Origin: Ostreiculturibacter nitratireducens
GTDB taxonomy: Bacteria > Pseudomonadota > Alphaproteobacteria > Rhodobacterales > Rhodobacteraceae
Direction: 5' to 3'
Length of the DNA: 64,000 bases
NCBI RefSeq assembly: GCF_032670585.1
Contig: NZ_JAVQHL010000002.1
Coordinates: forward strand, 186,001 to 250,000
Part shown: in pieces, positions 8,254 through 17,356 of the stretch
How positions within the stretch are numbered: the stretch's first letter is position 1
How the letters are laid out: each line of letters starts with the position of its first letter
The notes under the pieces: generated by a model
Told to the model about the DNA's origin: nothing
Seen by the model: only the letters and a program-made list of their open reading frames with translations
The model's database searches: none
Translations under genes and position numbers: made by a program

Positions 8254-8919
8254 TCAGAAATCAAGGTCGGCATAATGCGGCGGCGGCGGGAAACCCGGGA
8301 CCTGATCGGCAAGGAGGGACCGGAACGCGGGCCGCGACTTGATCTTCGCGTACCAGTCCTTGACCGCCTGGGAGCGGTTCCAGTCCACGTCGGAAATGTA
8401 GTCGAGCGCGGAAAGATGTGCAGCGGCGGCGAAGTCCGCGAGCGTCATCTCGTTCCCCGCAAGCCAGCGCCGCTGCTCCAGAAGCCAGCTCATGTAGTCT
8501 AGGTGATACTTTATCCGGGACGCGCCATACTTGACCGCCTTGGATTCCGGGTATCCCTGCCCCATGAGCTTCTTGTTGACCCGCTCGTAGAGAAGTTTCG
8601 AGGTCACTTCCCACTGGAACTTGTCGTCGAACCACGCGCAGAGGCGGCGCACTTCGTGCCGCGCCTCGGGCGAACGCGGCATGAGCGGCGGGTTCGGCAC
8701 GGTTTCGTCCAGGTATTCGCAGATCGCCTGGCTTTCCGTCAGGACCCGGCCGTCGATCTTCAGCACCGGCACCTTGCCCGCGGGGTTTCTGCGCAGGAAT
8801 TCGGGCGACTGCTCCCAATAGCGTTCCTCGACCAGTTCGACCTCGACCTTCTTCTCGGCAAGGGTCAGGCGGACCTTGCGGCAAAAGGGCGAGAGGGGAA
8901 CGTGATAAAGTCGGGTCAT
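8254..8919 (-). CDS. glutathione S-transferase family protein
   Basis: A 221-residue cytosolic GST. The N-terminal thioredoxin-like domain (about 1-80) begins RLYHVPLSPFCRKVRLTLAEK and includes GKVPVLKIDGRVLTESQAI, whose cis-Pro and ES pair bind glutathione. The helical C-terminal domain carries the N-capping segment LAGNEMTLADFAAAAHL. A Cys (SPFCRKV) replaces the usual Tyr or Ser near the active site, as in bacterial beta or omega-like classes. Substrate unknown. Monocistronic by context. Confidence 0.92.
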   Translation of the reverse strand: MTRLYHVPLSPFCRKVRLTLAEKKVEVELVEERYWEQSPEFLRRNPAGKVPVLKIDGRVLTESQAICEYLDETVPNPPLMPRSPEARHEVRRLCAWFDDKFQWEVTSKLLYERVNKKLMGQGYPESKAVKYGASRIKYHLDYMSWLLEQRRWLAGNEMTLADFAAAAHLSALDYISDVDWNRSQAVKDWYAKIKSRPAFRSLLADQVPGFPPPPHYADLDF

Positions 8920-9003
8920 CTTGGGAATACTCGGGGCTCGCTGCCTATCTCGCTGCCTATAGCGTGATACCGGGGCGGGGCTCCGCGTTCAATCCTCCCG
9001 AGG

Positions 9004-9750
9004 TCAATCCTCGAAGCAGGATGCGCGGCCGTCCGCCCGGATCGTTGCCGCCCCGTCGAGGATCGCGGCAGCGCGGCGGCGCAGGAAGGCGGTGGGATTC
9101 GCGGCGTTGCGGTCCTTGGGGTCCGGCAGGATCGCCGCGATCCGCGCGGCCTGCGTGGGCGAAAGCTCACCGGCGCCGACGCGGAAATAACCGCGCGCGG
9201 CGGCTTCGACGCCAAACCGCCCCTCGCCCATCTCGACCACGTTCAGATAGACCTCGAGGATCCGCCGCTTGGTCCAGAAGAGCTCTACGACCGGGGTCAT
9301 CAGCGCCTCGAGCGCCTTTCGCGGCCAGCTTCGCCCCTGCCAGAGGAAGACGTTCTTCACCACCTGCTGCGTGATGGTGGAGGCACCCCGGTTCGCGCCG
9401 CCCTCAAGCGCCTGCCGGATAGCGGCCATGTCGAAACCCCAGTGCAGGCAGAAATTCGCATCCTCGGCCGCGACCGCGGCCCGCGCCATAACCGGGTCGA
9501 TATTCTCGAGGTCCACCCACTCGTGCTCGATCCCCCCGAGCCGCCAACTCTCTGCCAGCATGTAGGGGGTCGTGGGCGGGTTGATGACGACGTAGAGCAT
9601 GATCCAGAAGACGAGGACGCCGGCGAAGCCCGCCGCGCCGCGCAAGCCCCATCGCAGCGCGCGGCGCCAGATGCGTTGCGGCGCCGGGGCGGGCTTCCTG
9701 CTCGTTCTTTTCTTCGTGGTTTTCTTCGTGCTCTTCGCCATCCGGCCCAT
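9004..9750 (-). CDS. mtgA: monofunctional biosynthetic peptidoglycan transglycosylase
   Basis: A 248-residue inner-membrane glycosyltransferase (GT51) that polymerises lipid II into glycan strands. A lysine-rich cytoplasmic tail (residues 1-30) precedes one membrane anchor (about 36-56). The catalytic domain shows AAEDANFCLHWG (catalytic Glu near residue 96), GASTITQQVVKNVFLW, KRRILEVYLNVVEMG and the typical C-terminal LPDPKDRNAANPT. No transpeptidase domain follows, which separates it from bifunctional PBPs. An in-frame ATG at 9741 is an alternative start. Confidence 0.96.
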   Translation of the reverse strand: MGRMAKSTKKTTKKRTSRKPAPAPQRIWRRALRWGLRGAAGFAGVLVFWIMLYVVINPPTTPYMLAESWRLGGIEHEWVDLENIDPVMARAAVAAEDANFCLHWGFDMAAIRQALEGGANRGASTITQQVVKNVFLWQGRSWPRKALEALMTPVVELFWTKRRILEVYLNVVEMGEGRFGVEAAARGYFRVGAGELSPTQAARIAAILPDPKDRNAANPTAFLRRRAAAILDGAATIRADGRASCFED

Positions 9751-9853
9751 AAGTCACGCCGCAACCCCGCGGTCAAGACCGGGCCCATTGATCCCCGTCA
9801 AGGCGCAACTCGGCAAGACCTGCGAGCTTTTTCGAAGGACAGAAGGAGGAGGA

Positions 9854-10363
9854 ATGATGCAGACGAACGCACTTCCCAGGTACGACATGTCCGTCAACAC
9901 CACCGGCTGCTGCCCGAAGTTCAATCCCGAAGGCTGGGACGGGGCGGAGCTTCATTTCCGCGGCAAGAAGTTTGTCCGGGCCACGACGAAGGCGGTGATG
10001 CATGTGCCCGTGGACATGGGCAAGGTCTTCTCCCGCGTGCAGGCGCATATCGACGAGGCGGGCGCAATGGACCCCGAGCAGTTCATCGTCCTGTCGCGCG
10101 ATCCCTCTGCCTTCCGCGGGGAACACCTTTTCGCCGTCACGAAGGACGTTCCCGGCGAGGAGATGACGAGGCTTTCGGGCGATTTCGTCACGCGGGTCTT
10201 CGAAGGTCCATACCGTGAGGCGCGCCACTGGTACAACGAGATGAAGGCCGAAGCCGCGAAGCGGGGCAAGGAGGACGGGGAGGTGTGGTTCTTCTACACG
10301 ACCTGCCCGAAATGTGCGAAGGCCTACGGCAAGAACTACGTCGTCGGCGTGGCGGAGGTCTGA
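9854..10363 (+). CDS. conserved protein of unknown function
   Basis: A 169-residue soluble protein. Two ATGs stand in tandem after AAGGAGG; the one at 9854 has the better spacing. Notable features are a Cys pair (TTGCCPKF) near the N-terminus, a CPKC pair near the C-terminus (YTTCPKCAKAYG) that could bind metal or form a disulfide, and the segment GPYREARHWYNEM reminiscent of effector-binding folds. I do not recognise the family with certainty. It is divergent from mtgA and followed by a strong terminator. Confidence 0.75.
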   Translation: MMQTNALPRYDMSVNTTGCCPKFNPEGWDGAELHFRGKKFVRATTKAVMHVPVDMGKVFSRVQAHIDEAGAMDPEQFIVLSRDPSAFRGEHLFAVTKDVPGEEMTRLSGDFVTRVFEGPYREARHWYNEMKAEAAKRGKEDGEVWFFYTTCPKCAKAYGKNYVVGVAEV

Positions 10364-10378
10364 TCGCGGAAACGCGAA

Positions 10379-10420
10379 GGGGCGCGCCCTCGCGAGGCGC
10401 GCCCCTCTTTCTTTTTTCTT
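10379..10420 (+). terminator. rho-independent terminator
   Basis: A perfect 10-bp stem, GGGGCGCGCC (10379-10388) and GGCGCGCCCC (10396-10405), with a 7-nt loop, is followed by TCTTTCTTTTTTCTT. It lies 16 bp after the stop of the upstream plus-strand gene and just beyond the convergent gltB stop. Confidence 0.9.
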
Positions 10421-10433
10421 TGCGGAACCGGCC

Positions 10434-13400
10434 TTACTCCGCCGGCATCGCCGCCGCATCCTCGCTGAGCGGATAGGGCAGGTGAACCAGCATTTCCTTC
10501 GGGCAGACCTGAAGGAAGTTCGCGCGCTCCGATTCCCAGTTCTGAAGGATCGCCTCGGCCCGGCGGCTGCGTGTTTCGGCGAAGTGGTGCTCGATCAGGC
10601 CGCGCAGCTGAGCCTCCCAGTGCGGGTGGCTGACCGCGCAGGTCACGAGCGTCTCGAGGTTCATCAGGTCCTCGGCCTTGCCTTCCGGGTCGTAGAGATA
10701 GGCCATGCCGCCCGTCATCCCCGCGCCGAAGTTCGCGCCGATGGAACCCAGGATCACCGCGACGCCGCCGGTCATGTATTCACAGCCGTTGGAGCCGCAG
10801 CCCTCGATCACCACCTTGGCGCCCGAGTTCCGCACCGCGAAACGCTCGCCCGCGCGGCCGGCGGCGAAGAGGTGGCCGTCGGTCGCACCGTAAAGCACGG
10901 TGTTGCCGATGATCGTGTTGTCCTCGGGCACCAGCGGCGAAGACATCGGCGGTCGGACGACGATGATGCCACCCGACAGGCCCTTGCCCACGTAGTCGTT
11001 GGCGTCGCCCGCAACCTCGATCTTCAGGCCCGGCGCCGCGAAGGCGCCCAGCGACTGGCCGCAGGAGCCGGTCAGCTTCACCGTCAGGTGGTCGGGCTGA
11101 AGCGGGTTCCGCATCCCGAAGTTCTTCACGATGTGCGACGACGCACGCGTCCCGATGGTGCGGTGCGTGTTCCTGACCGCGTAGGACAGCTGCATCTTCT
11201 CGCCATCCTCGAAGAACCGCGCGCCATCCTTGACGATCTCGGCGTCGAGCGTGTCGGGCACGGCGTTCCGGGGCTTCGACCGGTCGTAGACGATCTTGTC
11301 CGCGCCATCGACGGTGATGAGCAGCGGGTTGAGGTCGAGATCGTCCAGATGCGCAGCGCCGCGCGAAACCTGCGTCAGCAGGTCGGCACGCCCGATCACC
11401 TCGTCCAGCGACCGCGCGCCGATGGAGGCGAGGATGTCCCGCACTTCCTGCGCGTAGAAGGTGATGAGGTTCACGACCTTGTCGGCCGACCCCGTGAACT
11501 TCGCGCGCAGGCGTTCGTCCTGCGTGCAGACGCCCACCGGGCAGGTGTTCGACTGGCACTGGCGCACCATGATGCAGCCCATCGCGATCAGCGCCGCGGT
11601 GCCGATCCCGTATTCCTCGGCGCCCATCATCGCCGCGATGACGATGTCGCGGCCGGTGCGCAGGCCGCCATCCGTGCGCAGCGTCACCCGGTCGCGGAGC
11701 TTGTTCATCGCCAGGACCTGGTGCGCCTCGGTCAGGCCCATCTCCCAGGGCAGGCCCGCATACTTGATCGAGGTCGCGGGCGACGCGCCCGTGCCGCCGT
11801 TGTGGCCCGAGATCAGGATCACGTCAGCCTTGGCCTTCGCCACGCCCGCCGCAATCGTGCCCACGCCCGAAGCGGCGACGAGCTTCACCGTCACCTTGGC
11901 GCGCGGGTTGATCTGCTTCAGGTCATAGATCAGCTGCGCGAGGTCCTCGATCGAGTAGATGTCGTGGTGCGGTGGAGGCGAGATCAGCGTCACGCCCGGC
12001 GTCGAATGCCGCAGCCGCGCGATCAGCTTCGTGACCTTCAGGCCCGGAAGCTGGCCGCCCTCGCCGGGCTTCGCGCCCTGCGCGACCTTGATTTCAAGCT
12101 CCTCGCAGTGGTTCAGGTATTCGGCAGTGACGCCGAACCGGCCCGAGGCCACCTGCTTGATCTTCGCCGAAGGGTTGTCGCCATTGGGCTCCGGCACGAA
12201 ATGCGCCGGGTCCTCGCCGCCCTCGCCGCTATCGGACTTCGCGCCGATCCGGTTCATTGCGACGTTCAGCGTCTTGTGCGCCTCGGGCGACAGCGCGCCC
12301 AGCGACATCCCCGGCGTCACGAAGCGCTTGCGGATCGAGGTGATCGATTCCACCTCCTCGATCGGCACCGGCTTGCCCAGGGGCTTGATGTCCAGGAGGT
12401 CGCGCAGGTGGATCGGCGGGTTCGACCGCATCGCGGCCGAATACTGCTTCCACATGTCATAGGACGCCCTGTCGCAGGCCGATTGCAGCATGTGCATCGT
12501 CTGCGCTTCCCAGGCGTGCTTCTCGCCCGAGCGGCGCGCCTTGTAGAAGCCGCCGATGGGAAGCACGTCCATGCCCGGTTTCCATCCCTTGGCGTGGATT
12601 TCTTCCATCTTCTGCTGGATGCCGGTGACACCGATGCCCGAGATCCGGCTGTGCATGCCGGGGAAGTATTCCGCCACCATCGCGCGCGACAGGCCGACCG
12701 CCTCGAAGTTGAGGCCGCCGCGGTAGGAGGAGATCACCGAGATCCCCATCTTCGACATGATCTTCAGAAGGCCGGCGTCGATCGCATCGCGATAGCGGCG
12801 CGTATTCTCTTCCAGCGAGCCCTCCAGGAGCCCCCGGCGTACGCGGTCGGCGATCGAATCCTGCGCGAGGTAGGCGTTCACCGTCGTCGCACCGCAGCCG
12901 ATCAGGACCGCGAAGTAGTGCGGGTCGATGCATTCCGCCGCGCGCACGTTGACCGAGCAGAAGGTCCTGAGCCCCTTTCGGGTCAGCCAGCTGTGCACCG
13001 CGCTCGTGGCGAGGATCATCGGCATCGCGATCTTCTCGGGCCCCTGATGCTCGTCCGTCAGCACGATATGCCCTGCGCCCGAACGCACCGCGTCCTCGGC
13101 CTCGGCGCGGATCCGCTCCAGCCCCTTGCCCAGCGCGTCCGGTCCTGCCCCGGCAGGGAAAGTGCAGTCGATGAACGAAACGCTGTCGCCGAACTGGCGC
13201 ACCATCTCGCTGAACTCGGCGTTCGCGATGAACGGGCTGTCGAGAACGAGGATCTCGGTCTGCGAGGAATCTTCGTCCAGCACGTTCTTGAGGTTCCCGA
13301 ACCGGGTCTTGAGGCTCATCACCCGGCTTTCGCGAAGCGAGTCGATGGGCGGATTCGTGACCTGGCTGAAGTTCTGGCGGAAGAAGTGGCTGAGCGGCCG

Positions 13401-14972
13401 GTAAACCGACGAAAGGACCGCCGCCGGGGTGTCGTCACCCATCGAGGCGACGAGCTCCTTGCCGTCTTCGGCCATCGTCGCCAGAACCGTCTCGAGTTCC
13501 TCAAGCGTGTAGCCCGCCGCGATCTGGCGCTTGCGCAGCTCTTCGCCCTCGAACAGCGCCTTTTCCGGCACGTCACGCATGATCGCGTTCAGGTCGACGA
13601 CCTTCTCGATCCAGTCGCCGAAGGGCTGCGAGGCCGCGAGCCGGTCCTTCATGTCCCGGTCGTGGTAGAGCTTGCCCTCCTTCATGTCGACCGCGATCAT
13701 CTGACCTGGCCCGAGAGCGCCCTTTTCCCGGACACGCGTCTCGTCCACGGGAACCATCCCCGCCTCGGAGCCCGCGATCAGGAGCCCGTCGCCGGTGACG
13801 ACGTAGCGGAGCGGGCGCAGGCCGTTCCGGTCGAGGCCGCCGCAAACCCAGCGGCCGTCGGTCATGGCGAGCGCGGCCGGGCCGTCCCACGGTTCCATCA
13901 CGGCGTTGCAGTAGGCGTACATGTCCTGCCAGGCCTGCGGCATTTCCGCCGCCGACTTGGACCAGGCTTCGGGCACCAGCATCGTCTTCGCCATCGGCGC
14001 CGAACGGCCTGCGCGCACCATCACCTCGAACACCGCGTCAAGGGCGGCCGAGTCCGACGAGCCCGCCGCGACGATCGGCTTGATGTCGCCCGCGGCCTCG
14101 CCGAAGGTTGCCGAGGCCATGCGGATCTCGTGGCTCTTCAGCCAGTTCAGGTTGCCCTTCAGCGTGTTGATCTCGCCGTTGTGGGCGAGCATGCGGAACG
14201 GCTGGGCGAGCCACCATTGCGGGAAGGTGTTGGTCGAATAGCGCTGGTGGTAGATCGCGAAGGCGCTTTCGAAGCGCTGATCCTTGAGGTCCGGATAGAA
14301 TTCCGCCACCTGCTCGGCCAGCATCATGCCCTTGTAGATCACGCTGCGGCAGGACAGCGAGCAAACGTAGAGACCGGAGATCTGCGCCTCGACCGCCGCC
14401 TTCTCGATTCGGCGGCGGATGATGTAGAGCTCGCGCTCGAAGGCTTCCTCGTCGATGTCCTTCTCGTTACGGATCAGGATCTGTTCGATTTCCGGGCGCG
14501 TGGCGTTGGCCTTTTCCCCCAGCACGTCGATGTTCACCGGAACGTGGCGCCAGCCGTAGATGTAGTGGCCCATCCGCAGGACTTCCGTCTCGACGATGGT
14601 CCGACAGCGTTCCTGCGCGCCGAAGTCCGTCCGCGGCAGGAAGATCTGACCCACGGCGATCAGGCGGTGGATGTCCGGTTCGTGCCCGGTGCGGCGGATC
14701 TGGTCGTAGAAGAAGGGAACCGGGATCTGGACATGGATGCCCGCGCCGTCACCGGTCTTGCCGTCGGCATCGACCGCGCCACGGTGCCAGACCGCCTTCA
14801 GCGCATCGATGCCGTTTTCGACGACCTTGCGGCTCGGCTTGCCGTCGATCGACACGACGAGGCCCACGCCGCAGGAGGCATGTTCGTCGTCGTCGCGGTA
14901 GAGCGAATTCTCCGCCATCCAAGCGCGCTTCGCTTGTTCGGCGGCAGCCCAGTTTTCATCGTACTTCGTCAT
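10434..14972 (-). CDS. gltB: glutamate synthase (NADPH) large subunit
   Basis: A 1512-residue subunit that hydrolyses glutamine and passes the ammonia to 2-oxoglutarate to make glutamate. Residues 1-33 look like a propeptide ending just before the nucleophile Cys34 (DEHASCGVG). The class II amidotransferase domain follows, then the FMN barrel (about 800-1200, with GEGGQLPGLKV and SGHNGGTGASP), the 3Fe-4S cysteines in CIMVRQCQSNTCPVGVC and a C-terminal GXGXG beta-helix (GGDANDYVGKGLSGG-like region). It is transcribed after gltD and the exported protein at 14997-15722. The ATG at 14972 is preceded by AGGAGG. Confidence 0.98.
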   Translation of the reverse strand: MTKYDENWAAAEQAKRAWMAENSLYRDDDEHASCGVGLVVSIDGKPSRKVVENGIDALKAVWHRGAVDADGKTGDGAGIHVQIPVPFFYDQIRRTGHEPDIHRLIAVGQIFLPRTDFGAQERCRTIVETEVLRMGHYIYGWRHVPVNIDVLGEKANATRPEIEQILIRNEKDIDEEAFERELYIIRRRIEKAAVEAQISGLYVCSLSCRSVIYKGMMLAEQVAEFYPDLKDQRFESAFAIYHQRYSTNTFPQWWLAQPFRMLAHNGEINTLKGNLNWLKSHEIRMASATFGEAAGDIKPIVAAGSSDSAALDAVFEVMVRAGRSAPMAKTMLVPEAWSKSAAEMPQAWQDMYAYCNAVMEPWDGPAALAMTDGRWVCGGLDRNGLRPLRYVVTGDGLLIAGSEAGMVPVDETRVREKGALGPGQMIAVDMKEGKLYHDRDMKDRLAASQPFGDWIEKVVDLNAIMRDVPEKALFEGEELRKRQIAAGYTLEELETVLATMAEDGKELVASMGDDTPAAVLSSVYRPLSHFFRQNFSQVTNPPIDSLRESRVMSLKTRFGNLKNVLDEDSSQTEILVLDSPFIANAEFSEMVRQFGDSVSFIDCTFPAGAGPDALGKGLERIRAEAEDAVRSGAGHIVLTDEHQGPEKIAMPMILATSAVHSWLTRKGLRTFCSVNVRAAECIDPHYFAVLIGCGATTVNAYLAQDSIADRVRRGLLEGSLEENTRRYRDAIDAGLLKIMSKMGISVISSYRGGLNFEAVGLSRAMVAEYFPGMHSRISGIGVTGIQQKMEEIHAKGWKPGMDVLPIGGFYKARRSGEKHAWEAQTMHMLQSACDRASYDMWKQYSAAMRSNPPIHLRDLLDIKPLGKPVPIEEVESITSIRKRFVTPGMSLGALSPEAHKTLNVAMNRIGAKSDSGEGGEDPAHFVPEPNGDNPSAKIKQVASGRFGVTAEYLNHCEELEIKVAQGAKPGEGGQLPGLKVTKLIARLRHSTPGVTLISPPPHHDIYSIEDLAQLIYDLKQINPRAKVTVKLVAASGVGTIAAGVAKAKADVILISGHNGGTGASPATSIKYAGLPWEMGLTEAHQVLAMNKLRDRVTLRTDGGLRTGRDIVIAAMMGAEEYGIGTAALIAMGCIMVRQCQSNTCPVGVCTQDERLRAKFTGSADKVVNLITFYAQEVRDILASIGARSLDEVIGRADLLTQVSRGAAHLDDLDLNPLLITVDGADKIVYDRSKPRNAVPDTLDAEIVKDGARFFEDGEKMQLSYAVRNTHRTIGTRASSHIVKNFGMRNPLQPDHLTVKLTGSCGQSLGAFAAPGLKIEVAGDANDYVGKGLSGGIIVVRPPMSSPLVPEDNTIIGNTVLYGATDGHLFAAGRAGERFAVRNSGAKVVIEGCGSNGCEYMTGGVAVILGSIGANFGAGMTGGMAYLYDPEGKAEDLMNLETLVTCAVSHPHWEAQLRGLIEHHFAETRSRRAEAILQNWESERANFLQVCPKEMLVHLPYPLSEDAAAMPAE

Positions 14973-14996
14973 CGCATTGCCCTCCTGGGTCCGCCG

Positions 14997-15722
14997 TCAG
15001 TCGCGGTATCCGGCGGGGACCACTGCCGTGGCCCCTCCGGTCATCATCATGTCGCAGCCGTATTGCGGCTTGGTCGAGAAGAACCCCTTGTCGCCGGGGA
15101 AGACGAATTCCACCGGGGTGTCCACCGAATCCACCTTGTCGCCAAAGGCGTTCTCGAAATGCTCGGTGTCGGCGAAGAACACCCGCCACTCCCGGCTGAT
15201 GAGCTGGTTGCCCTCACGCGAGTGCAGGAATTCGCCCTCTGCATTTGACGCGGTCATCTGGAACGTGGTCCGTTCCAGCGTCACGCCGTCGATCTTCACA
15301 GTCCCGCCGGTCAGCTCGTCGAAGCCCTTGAAATGCCGTGTCTCGCCGTAATCCGTCGTGGTCGAGAAGTCGTAGTCATCGCGGCCTGTGTCGAGAAGCG
15401 CGCTGAACGAGGCGTGGTCCGGGGATTCCTCGTCGAGGAATTCCCAGCTGCCGTCGAAATGGTCGAAGCTCCGCACCCAGCGCGTTTCGGCGTCGATCAT
15501 GCTCGTGTAGAACGGCCCTTCGCTGTCGAAGTATGTCGTCCACTGGTCGCCGGGGTTGTCCTGCTGGCAGCGGTAGTAGTTGGCGACCTGGCATGACTTC
15601 AGCTGGACCGTAAGGTAGCCTTCGCATCCGGTCGGCGGCGCGAACTGTTCCGCCGCCGAGGCCGGCAGAGCCGGCGCCAGGACGAGCGCCGCGACGCTCA
15701 GGCTCTTCAGCGGAATGCTCAT
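14997..15722 (-). CDS. exported protein of unknown function between gltD and gltB
   Basis: A 241-residue protein with a clear Sec signal peptide (about residues 1-23, cleavage near ASAAEQ). The mature part is acidic, has Cys residues in PTGCEG, LKSCQVANYYRCQQ and YGCDM that could form two disulfides, and is rich in aromatic and acidic residues, suggesting a beta-rich periplasmic fold. No family is recognised. It lies in the same orientation between the two glutamate synthase genes, 39 bp from gltD and 24 bp from gltB, so it is probably co-transcribed with them although it cannot be part of a cytosolic enzyme. Confidence 0.82.
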   Translation of the reverse strand: MSIPLKSLSVAALVLAPALPASAAEQFAPPTGCEGYLTVQLKSCQVANYYRCQQDNPGDQWTTYFDSEGPFYTSMIDAETRWVRSFDHFDGSWEFLDEESPDHASFSALLDTGRDDYDFSTTTDYGETRHFKGFDELTGGTVKIDGVTLERTTFQMTASNAEGEFLHSREGNQLISREWRVFFADTEHFENAFGDKVDSVDTPVEFVFPGDKGFFSTKPQYGCDMMMTGGATAVVPAGYRD

Positions 15723-15761
15723 GTCGTTCCCCTCACTCTTTCCGGGCCCTGCCCGAGCCGT

Positions 15762-17195
15762 TCACTCGGCCGCGACTGCGGCGGGCTGTGCGAGATAGCG
15801 CAGGATGCTGTCGGCGGCGTCCCGCCCGTCACGGATCGCCCAGACCACGAGGCTCGCGCCACGCACGATATCTCCGACGGCAAAGACGCCCGGCAGGCTC
15901 GTCGTGTGTTCGCGGAAATCGGCCTTGATCGTGCCCCAGCGAGTCACTTCGAGTTCCGGCACGCCCCAGAGCGTCGGCAGTTCTTCGGGTTCGAAGCCGA
16001 GGGCCAGCACGACGAGGTCGGCGGGCTCGCTGTAGTCGGCGCCTTCGATCACCTCGGGCATCTGCCGCCCGGAAGCATCCGGTGCGCCGAGGCGCATGCG
16101 TTCGACGATCACGCCATCGACGGGCTCACCCGTGAATCCCTTCGGTGCCGAGAGCCAGACGAAGTCGACGCCCTCTTCCTCGGCGTTCGCGACTTCGCGC
16201 TGCGAGCCCGGCATGTTCGCACGGTCGCGGCGGTAGAGGCATTTGACCGACTGGGCGCCCTGGCGGATCGCGGTGCGGACGCAGTCCATGGCGGTATCGC
16301 CACCACCGACCACGACCACGCGCTTGCCCGCGGCGTTCAGTTCGCCTGAATCGTATTCCGGCACGTCGTCGCCGAAGCCCTTGCGGTTGGACGCGGTGAG
16401 GTAATCGATCGCGCGCACAACGCCCTCGACGCCGACGCCCGGCGCCTTGAGGCCGCGGGTCTTGTAGACGCCCGTCGCGATGAGCACGGCGTCATGCTTG
16501 CCGCGGATCGCGTCGAAGGCCAGGTCCTCGCCCACGTTGCAGTTCAGCACGAACTGCACGCCCGCTTCCTCGAGCTGCTGGATCCGCTGCTGCACGACGT
16601 GCTTTTCCAGTTTGAAGCCGGGTATGCCGTAGGTCATCAGACCGCCGGCTCGGTCGTAACGGTCATAGACGGTGACCTGCACGCCCTGGCGGCGCAGAGC
16701 GTCGGCAGCGGCGAGGCCACCTGGTCCCGCGCCGATGATGCCCACGCTCTCGCTCCGGTCGGCCGCCGGTCTGATCGGCTTGACCCAGCCGTTTTCCCAG
16801 GCGGTGTCGGTCAGGAATTTCTCGACCGCACCGATCGTGACAGTGCCGTGGCCGGACTGCTCGATCACGCAGTTGCCTTCGCAAAGCCGGTCCTGCGGGC
16901 AGATGCGGCCGCAGATCTCGGGGAAGGTGTTTGTGGCCTGGCTGATCTCGTAGGCTTCCTGAAGCCGGCCCTCCGCCGTCAGGCGCAGCCAGTCCGGGAT
17001 GTTGTTGTGCAAGGGGCAGTGCGCCTGGCAGTAGGGCACGCCGCACTGACTGCAGCGACCGGCCTGCTCTTCCGCTTTCTTCGTCGCGAATTCCCGGTAG
17101 ATCTCGCCGAAATCCTGCGCCCGCTGATCGGCGGCGCGCTTCTCGGGCATCTCTTTCGAGACGGTCACGAATTTGAGCATGCGTTGCTTGGCCAC
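15762..17195 (-). CDS. gltD: glutamate synthase (NADPH) small subunit
   Basis: Feeds electrons from NADPH through FAD and 4Fe-4S clusters to GltB. N-terminal cluster cysteines are in CSQCGVPYCQAHCPLHNN and CGRICPQDRLCEGNC; the FAD Rossmann motif is IIGAGPGGLAAADALR; the NADPH motif is VVVGGGDTAMDCVR; the second FAD segment is PGVFAVGDIVRGASLVVWAI. I chose the GTG at 17195 (477 residues), because it has GGGAGG 7 nt upstream and related proteins, as I recall them, start Met-Ala-Lys there. An ATG at 17231 with GGGGAG 5 nt upstream would add 12 residues. Confidence 0.96.
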   Translation of the reverse strand: MAKQRMLKFVTVSKEMPEKRAADQRAQDFGEIYREFATKKAEEQAGRCSQCGVPYCQAHCPLHNNIPDWLRLTAEGRLQEAYEISQATNTFPEICGRICPQDRLCEGNCVIEQSGHGTVTIGAVEKFLTDTAWENGWVKPIRPAADRSESVGIIGAGPGGLAAADALRRQGVQVTVYDRYDRAGGLMTYGIPGFKLEKHVVQQRIQQLEEAGVQFVLNCNVGEDLAFDAIRGKHDAVLIATGVYKTRGLKAPGVGVEGVVRAIDYLTASNRKGFGDDVPEYDSGELNAAGKRVVVVGGGDTAMDCVRTAIRQGAQSVKCLYRRDRANMPGSQREVANAEEEGVDFVWLSAPKGFTGEPVDGVIVERMRLGAPDASGRQMPEVIEGADYSEPADLVVLALGFEPEELPTLWGVPELEVTRWGTIKADFREHTTSLPGVFAVGDIVRGASLVVWAIRDGRDAADSILRYLAQPAAVAAE

Positions 17196-17356
17196 GGCGG
17201 CGCCTCCCAGCGGTGAATTCGGGTGGCGCATCACTACTCCCCGGCCGGTGGAAATAAAAGTCAGAATGATTGACCTATTATCACATTTATTTTCCCGGCG
17301 GGTGCCTCGGAGTGGCTTTGCAGCGGATTTTTAGGTCAGATAGACTTACCTTTATC

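Noticed and set aside
10314..15248. 1644-codon open frame on the plus strand opposite gltB
   Set aside because: High-GC shadow of a conserved gene; Arg/His/Asp-rich translation without domains or ribosome-binding site.
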